Source of the DNA: JACCVL01 sp038232655 | GTDB lineage: Bacteria > Actinomycetota > Actinomycetes > Propionibacteriales > Nocardioidaceae | NCBI GenBank assembly: GCA_038232655.1 | Contig: JBBSNM010000106.1 | Coordinates: forward strand, 1 to 7,648 | Length of the DNA: 7,648 bases | Reading direction: 5' to 3' | Translations under genes and position numbers: made by a program | Part shown: positions 4,782 through 7,648 of the stretch, in pieces | Layout of the letters: each line of letters opens with the position of its first letter | Numbering within the stretch: the stretch's first letter is position 1 | Notes under the pieces: model-generated | The model's database searches: none | What the model saw: only the letters and a program-made list of their open reading frames with translations | Told to the model about the DNA's origin: nothing

Positions 4782-5701
4782 GCCCGCTGCTCGACCTGCC
4801 CGGCGCGGTCGACGGCGACGGGGTCGACGCCGGCGTCGCCTGGCATTACGGCAACCCGGTCGCCGAGCAGCGTCGCCTCGACAGCGGGGACGGCTGGGTC
4901 GACCTCAGCCACCGCGACGTCGTGACGATGTCGGGCCCGGACCGGCTGACGCTGCTGCACGCGATGAGCACCCAGAACGTCGAGCGGTTGCCCGCCGGCT
5001 CGTGGACGGAGGGCCTGATCCTGTCGCCACACGGCCACGTCGAGCACCACTTCGCTGGCGTCGACGACGGCGACCGACTGACCGTGCACACCGAGCCGGA
5101 TGCCGGGGTCGGGCTGGTCGACTTCCTCACCTCGATGCGCTTCATGATGCGCGTCGAGATCGCTGTCGACGCCGAGCGGGTCGTGGTGGTCGGGCCGGGT
5201 GACACGGTCACGTTCGTGACCCGCGACGAGCTGGCCGCGCTGCCGGAGCGTTGGGGGCCGCCGGCCGGCACCTGGGCGTACGAAGCGCGCCGGATCGCCG
5301 CCGGTCGGCCGCGGCTCGGCCTGGACACCGACCACCGCACGATCCCCAACGAGGTGGGCTGGATCGGGACCGCGGTGCACATGGACAAGGGCTGCTATCG
5401 CGGTCAGGAGACCGTCGCCCGGGTGCACACCCTCGGCCGACCGCCGCGACGGCTGGTGCTGCTGCACCTCGACGGATCCGCGGAGCGGCTGCCCGCGCTC
5501 GGGTCCGATCTGGTGCTCGACGAGCGCGTCGTCGGCCGCGTCGGCTCGTCGGCCCGCCACCACGAACTCGGACCGATCGCGCTCGCGCTGGTCAAGCGCT
5601 CGGCGCCGGTCGATGCGGATCTGGTGGCCGACGGCGTGGCCGCCGCCCAGGAGATGCTGGTCGACCCGGGTGTCGGCCTGCACGTCCGCGCGCGTCTGTG
5701 A
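4778..5701 (+). CDS. ygfZ: YgfZ/GcvT-like folate-binding Fe-S cluster protein
   Basis: This 307-residue protein carries the diagnostic YgfZ motif K-G-C-Y-x-G-Q-E at 204-211 (KGCYRGQETVARVHTLGRPP, with Cys206) and a GcvT-like N-terminal half, including VDLSHRDVVTMSGPDRLTLLHAMSTQNV (41-68). YgfZ/IBA57 proteins bind tetrahydrofolate and help mature or repair Fe-S clusters in enzymes such as the radical-SAM MiaB; they are not aminomethyltransferases although often so annotated. Length is normal. The GTG start overlaps the nur stop (GTGA) and is preceded by CGGAGGTG, a strong Shine-Dalgarno, so the two genes are co-transcribed and translationally coupled. Placing an Fe-S repair protein directly after a metal-responsive regulator and a nitrobindin-like protein suggests shared control under metal or nitrosative stress (inference). 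It converges on galE. Confidence 0.92.
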   Translation: MSPLLDLPGAVDGDGVDAGVAWHYGNPVAEQRRLDSGDGWVDLSHRDVVTMSGPDRLTLLHAMSTQNVERLPAGSWTEGLILSPHGHVEHHFAGVDDGDRLTVHTEPDAGVGLVDFLTSMRFMMRVEIAVDAERVVVVGPGDTVTFVTRDELAALPERWGPPAGTWAYEARRIAAGRPRLGLDTDHRTIPNEVGWIGTAVHMDKGCYRGQETVARVHTLGRPPRRLVLLHLDGSAERLPALGSDLVLDERVVGRVGSSARHHELGPIALALVKRSAPVDADLVADGVAAAQEMLVDPGVGLHVRARL

Positions 5702-5755
5702 CGGCGACCCTGGGTGGCGCCGAGATGCCGCCGGGTGCATGTCCGCGGGGCGCCT

Positions 5756-5811
5756 GGCGATCTTCCGACGGTGTGAGCGGTGGATGTGGTGTCGACGTCG
5801 GAAGATCCGCC
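5756..5811. terminator. Long-stem hairpin between convergent ygfZ and galE
   Basis: GATCTTCCGACG (5759-5770) pairs perfectly with CGTCGGAAGATC (5796-5807) around a 25-nt loop. With a single bulged C at 5808, the stem extends by GGC (5756-5758) pairing with GCC (5809-5811). It is the main structure in the 158-nt convergent gap. No T-tract lies on either side. A bidirectional terminator is the simplest reading; the large loop and exact arms also fit a dispersed palindromic element. A 12-bp palindrome GCCCGGCCGGGC (5848-5859) abuts the galE stop codon. Confidence 0.5.
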
Positions 5812-5859
5812 GGGGCGGCAGCCGGGGCGGGGTGGGTCGCCGGGGGCGCCCGGCCGGGC

Positions 5860-6855
5860 TCAGACCCCGAGCACCTCGGGCCGGCGCCGTGCCCATGCCA
5901 GCGCATCGCGTACGCCGTCGGCCTCGCTCAGCTCGGTACGCCAGCCCAGCAGCCGAGCGGCCCTGTCACTGCGCGTGTAGCAGCCGATGACATCACCGGG
6001 CCGCGGGTGGGCCTCGACCACCTCGATCGGCTCACCCACCACCGCCTCGAAGGCAGCCACCAGCTCACGAACCGTCGTACCGCGGCCGGTGCCCAGGTTG
6101 ACCACGCTCGCACCACGCTCGCCAGGCACCACCTGGTCGAAGCGCTGCAACGCAGCCACGTGCGCGCGGGCCAGGTCCCAGACGTGGATGTAGTCCCGCA
6201 GCCCGGTCCCGTCCCTGGTCGCCCACGAGGTGCCGGTGATGGTGAACGGCGCACCCGACTCGTACGCCTGCAGCAGCTTGCCCAGCGCATGGCTCGGGCT
6301 GGGCGACTGCAGCCCGGTGCGCAGCTGCGGGTCGGCGCCGATGGGGTTGAAGTAGCGCAGCGACACCACCCGCAACGGGTAGGCGACGGCGGCGTCGGCG
6401 AGCACCTGCTCCACCATGGCCTTGGTGCGGGCGTACGGGCTGCTCGGCGCCAGCGCGCTGTCCTCATCGACGGTCAGGTCGTCGTCCGGGAGGTAGATCG
6501 AGGCCGACGAGCTGAACACGAAGCGATCGACGCCGCGCGCCTGCAGGTGGTCGACCAACTCGACGGTCTTGGCCACGTTGGAGCGGTAGTAGCCCAGCGG
6601 GTCGGCCACCGACTCGGGCACCACGATCCGTGCCGCGCAGTGCACGGTGGCGGCGATGTCGGGGTGCTCGTCGAGGATCCGGTCGAGCAGCCGGTGGTCG
6701 GCGACGTCGCCGATGTAGGCCGACCGGCCGGCGGTGAACTCGCGGCGTCCGGCGCTGAGGTCGTCGAGCACTACCGGCGTGATGCCGGCATCCAGGCAGG
6801 CCGACGCCACCGTGCTGCCGATGAACCCGGCTCCGCCGGTGACGAGCACCTTCAT
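5860..6855 (-). CDS. galE: UDP-glucose 4-epimerase-like extended SDR
   Basis: This 331-residue protein has the NAD-binding GGAGFIG (7-13) after MKVLVT, DDLSAGRRE (31-39), VHCAARIVVPESVADPLGYY (71-90), FSSSASIY (114-121), the catalytic YxxxK as YARTK (141-145), LRYFNPIGADP (167-177) and GTGLRDYIHVWDLARAHVAAL (217-237). These are the GalE/extended-SDR landmarks: NAD-dependent interconversion of UDP-glucose and UDP-galactose in the cytoplasm, feeding envelope glycans. Related UDP-sugar epimerases (GlcNAc or uronic acid types) cannot be excluded. The start at ATG 6855 is chosen because it gives MKVLVTGGAGFIG and is preceded by GGGAAGGGGG at suitable spacing. The frame continues upstream to 6927, but that adds 24 non-family residues. 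It is convergent with ygfZ and divergent from the acyltransferase, with 88 nt between starts. Confidence 0.88.
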   Translation of the reverse strand: MKVLVTGGAGFIGSTVASACLDAGITPVVLDDLSAGRREFTAGRSAYIGDVADHRLLDRILDEHPDIAATVHCAARIVVPESVADPLGYYRSNVAKTVELVDHLQARGVDRFVFSSSASIYLPDDDLTVDEDSALAPSSPYARTKAMVEQVLADAAVAYPLRVVSLRYFNPIGADPQLRTGLQSPSPSHALGKLLQAYESGAPFTITGTSWATRDGTGLRDYIHVWDLARAHVAALQRFDQVVPGERGASVVNLGTGRGTTVRELVAAFEAVVGEPIEVVEAHPRPGDVIGCYTRSDRAARLLGWRTELSEADGVRDALAWARRRPEVLGV

Positions 6856-6925
6856 CGTCGGCCCCCTTCCCGTCCCGCCGGGTCCGCGCAGCACCACGGT
6901 CTCGGGCGGTCCGCCAGCGCTCGTC

Positions 6926-6935
6926 ACCGTATCGT
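6926..6935. promoter_or_regulatory. Overlapping divergent -10 boxes for the acyltransferase and galE
   Basis: On the plus strand TATCGT (6930-6935) is 8 nt before the acyltransferase GTG, giving an almost leaderless message. On the minus strand TACGGT (6931-6926) would give galE a leader of about 64 nt carrying its Shine-Dalgarno. The two TANNNT hexamers share two base pairs, so the promoters would compete. No clear -35 was found for either. Confidence 0.4.
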
Positions 6936-6943
6936 CATCGCTC

Positions 6944-7648
6944 GTGCGCGACGTCTATCCCGCGGTCATCGCCGCCATGACCACCGGCTTTCGGCTGCTG
7001 GGGCTGCGCATCACGGTCACCGGTGACGAGCACGTGCCGCGTTCGGGCCCGGCGGTGCTGGTGTCGAACCACTCGAGCTTCCTCGACTTTGCGCTGATGG
7101 GTCTGGCGGCGCGCCGCGCACACCGGCACGTGCGCTTCCTGGTGCGCCGCGACGTGTACGACCACCGGCTGATCGGCCGGGCGATGCGCTCGATGCGGCA
7201 CATCGCGGTGGACCGCGCCGCACCCGCCGGTGCGGTGCTGGAGGCGCGGGCGGCGCTGCGCTCCGGGGAGGTCGTCGGCGTCTTCCCCGAAGCCGGGGTG
7301 AGCCGGTCGTTCACGATCCGCCCGTTGATGCCCGGTGCGGCGATCCTGGCGCACCCGGACCGGGTGCCGCTGGTGCCGATGGCGATCTGGGGGCCGCAGC
7401 GGCTGTACACCGCCGGGCGCCCGAGGTCGCTGCGGCGGGGGCAGGTGGTGCGGCTGCTGATCGGTCCGCCCCTGCAGCTGCCGGCCGGAGCCGACGTCGA
7501 GGAGCGGACCCGCGAGATCGGTCGGCAGATGGCCGAGCTGTTGGAGCAGGCCCAGCGCGAGCACCCGGACCAGCCGGCTCCTGGGGACGACGCCTGGTGG
7601 CACCCCGCCCACCTGGGCGGTGCTGCGCCCACCCCCGAGCAGGCCCGA
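6944..7648 (+). CDS. 1-acylglycerol-3-phosphate acyltransferase (PlsC family), 3' end missing
   Basis: The frame is open from GTG 6944 to the window edge (235 codons, no stop). Acyltransferase motif I is NHSSFLD (42-48; His43 and Asp48 form the HX4D catalytic pair). A motif II-like RFLVRRDVYDHRLIGRAMRS lies at 64-83, motif III is FPEAGVSRSF (114-123) and motif IV is VPLVPMAIWG (141-150). The family transfers an acyl group to the sn-2 position of lysophosphatidate at the membrane, an early step in phospholipid synthesis. Motif III is FPEAG rather than FPEGT, a variant I associate with a subset of actinobacterial members, so the acceptor could differ. The DDAWWHPAHLGG sequence near the edge suggests only a few residues are missing. 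No hydrophobic N-terminal anchor is seen. The GTG start fits the TATCGT box 8 nt upstream; no Shine-Dalgarno is visible. Confidence 0.9.
   Translation, partial: MRDVYPAVIAAMTTGFRLLGLRITVTGDEHVPRSGPAVLVSNHSSFLDFALMGLAARRAHRHVRFLVRRDVYDHRLIGRAMRSMRHIAVDRAAPAGAVLEARAALRSGEVVGVFPEAGVSRSFTIRPLMPGAAILAHPDRVPLVPMAIWGPQRLYTAGRPRSLRRGQVVRLLIGPPLQLPAGADVEERTREIGRQMAELLEQAQREHPDQPAPGDDAWWHPAHLGGAAPTPEQAR

Noticed and set aside
4577..5896. Long minus-strand open frame opposite ygfZ and the end of nur
   Set aside because: Low-complexity Arg/Pro/His-rich translation antisense to recognised genes; a shadow.
6856..6927. 24-residue upstream extension of the galE frame
   Set aside because: The Rossmann-fold start MKVLVTGGAGFIG and a good Shine-Dalgarno both support ATG 6855.
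5251..7026. 591-codon plus-strand open frame covering the ygfZ end, the gap and the galE antisense strand
   Set aside because: It overlaps ygfZ in another frame and galE in antisense; the composition is typical of a GC-rich shadow frame.
6935..7632. Two minus-strand open frames of 225 codons near the right edge
   Set aside because: Both are antisense to the PlsC-type gene, which carries intact NHSSFLD and FPEAG motifs.

Overview
The window is GC-rich, uses GTG as a start codon often, and has very high third-position GC. The gene set (sulfurtransferase–SseC pair, Nur-type Fur regulator, nitrobindin, YgfZ, LCP cell-wall protein) points to a member of the Actinomycetota; I cannot place it more finely. 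No rRNA, tRNA, CRISPR array, transposase or phage gene was seen. Most of the DNA is coding and no gene-free stretch exceeds 300 bp; the largest gap is 158 bp, between ygfZ and galE.

Layout. (1) 1-410, plus strand: the 3' end of a CysA2/SseA-like thiosulfate sulfurtransferase, overlapped by the small gene sseC (DUF1416). (2) 430-2561, minus strand, transcribed towards them: D-aminoacyl-tRNA deacylase (dtd), an LCP-family cell-wall glycan ligase, and a single-domain cupin resembling type II mannose-6-phosphate isomerase. The two blocks converge on a hairpin that carries both stop codons. (3) 2589-5701, plus strand, divergent from dtd: a BKACE (DUF849) enzyme, an unannotated 32-residue hydrophobic protein with a leaderless-type start, a nitrobindin-like protein with an odd proline-rich tail, a Nur-type nickel-responsive Fur regulator, and YgfZ. 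(4) 5860-6855, minus strand: galE-type epimerase, convergent with ygfZ across a second long hairpin. (5) 6944-end, plus strand: a PlsC-type acyltransferase truncated by the window edge, divergent from galE.

How they fit together: the nitrobindin–nur–ygfZ run suggests a metal, haem/NO and Fe-S maintenance neighbourhood, and the sulfurtransferase–sseC pair fits sulfur trafficking. LCP, GalE, the cupin and PlsC belong to envelope glycan and lipid synthesis. These groupings are inferences from family roles and synteny.

The genes are mostly ordinary housekeeping genes. The parts least explained by known families are the 32-codon gene at 3456-3554 and the 4100-4320 segment before nur. That segment holds an 18-bp tandem repeat with G-quadruplex potential on the minus strand, a 14-bp perfect hairpin, and an 18-bp-arm imperfect inverted repeat beside the nur promoter. 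Several genes have a TANNNT-like -10 box 6-8 nt before the start codon, which indicates frequent leaderless transcripts.
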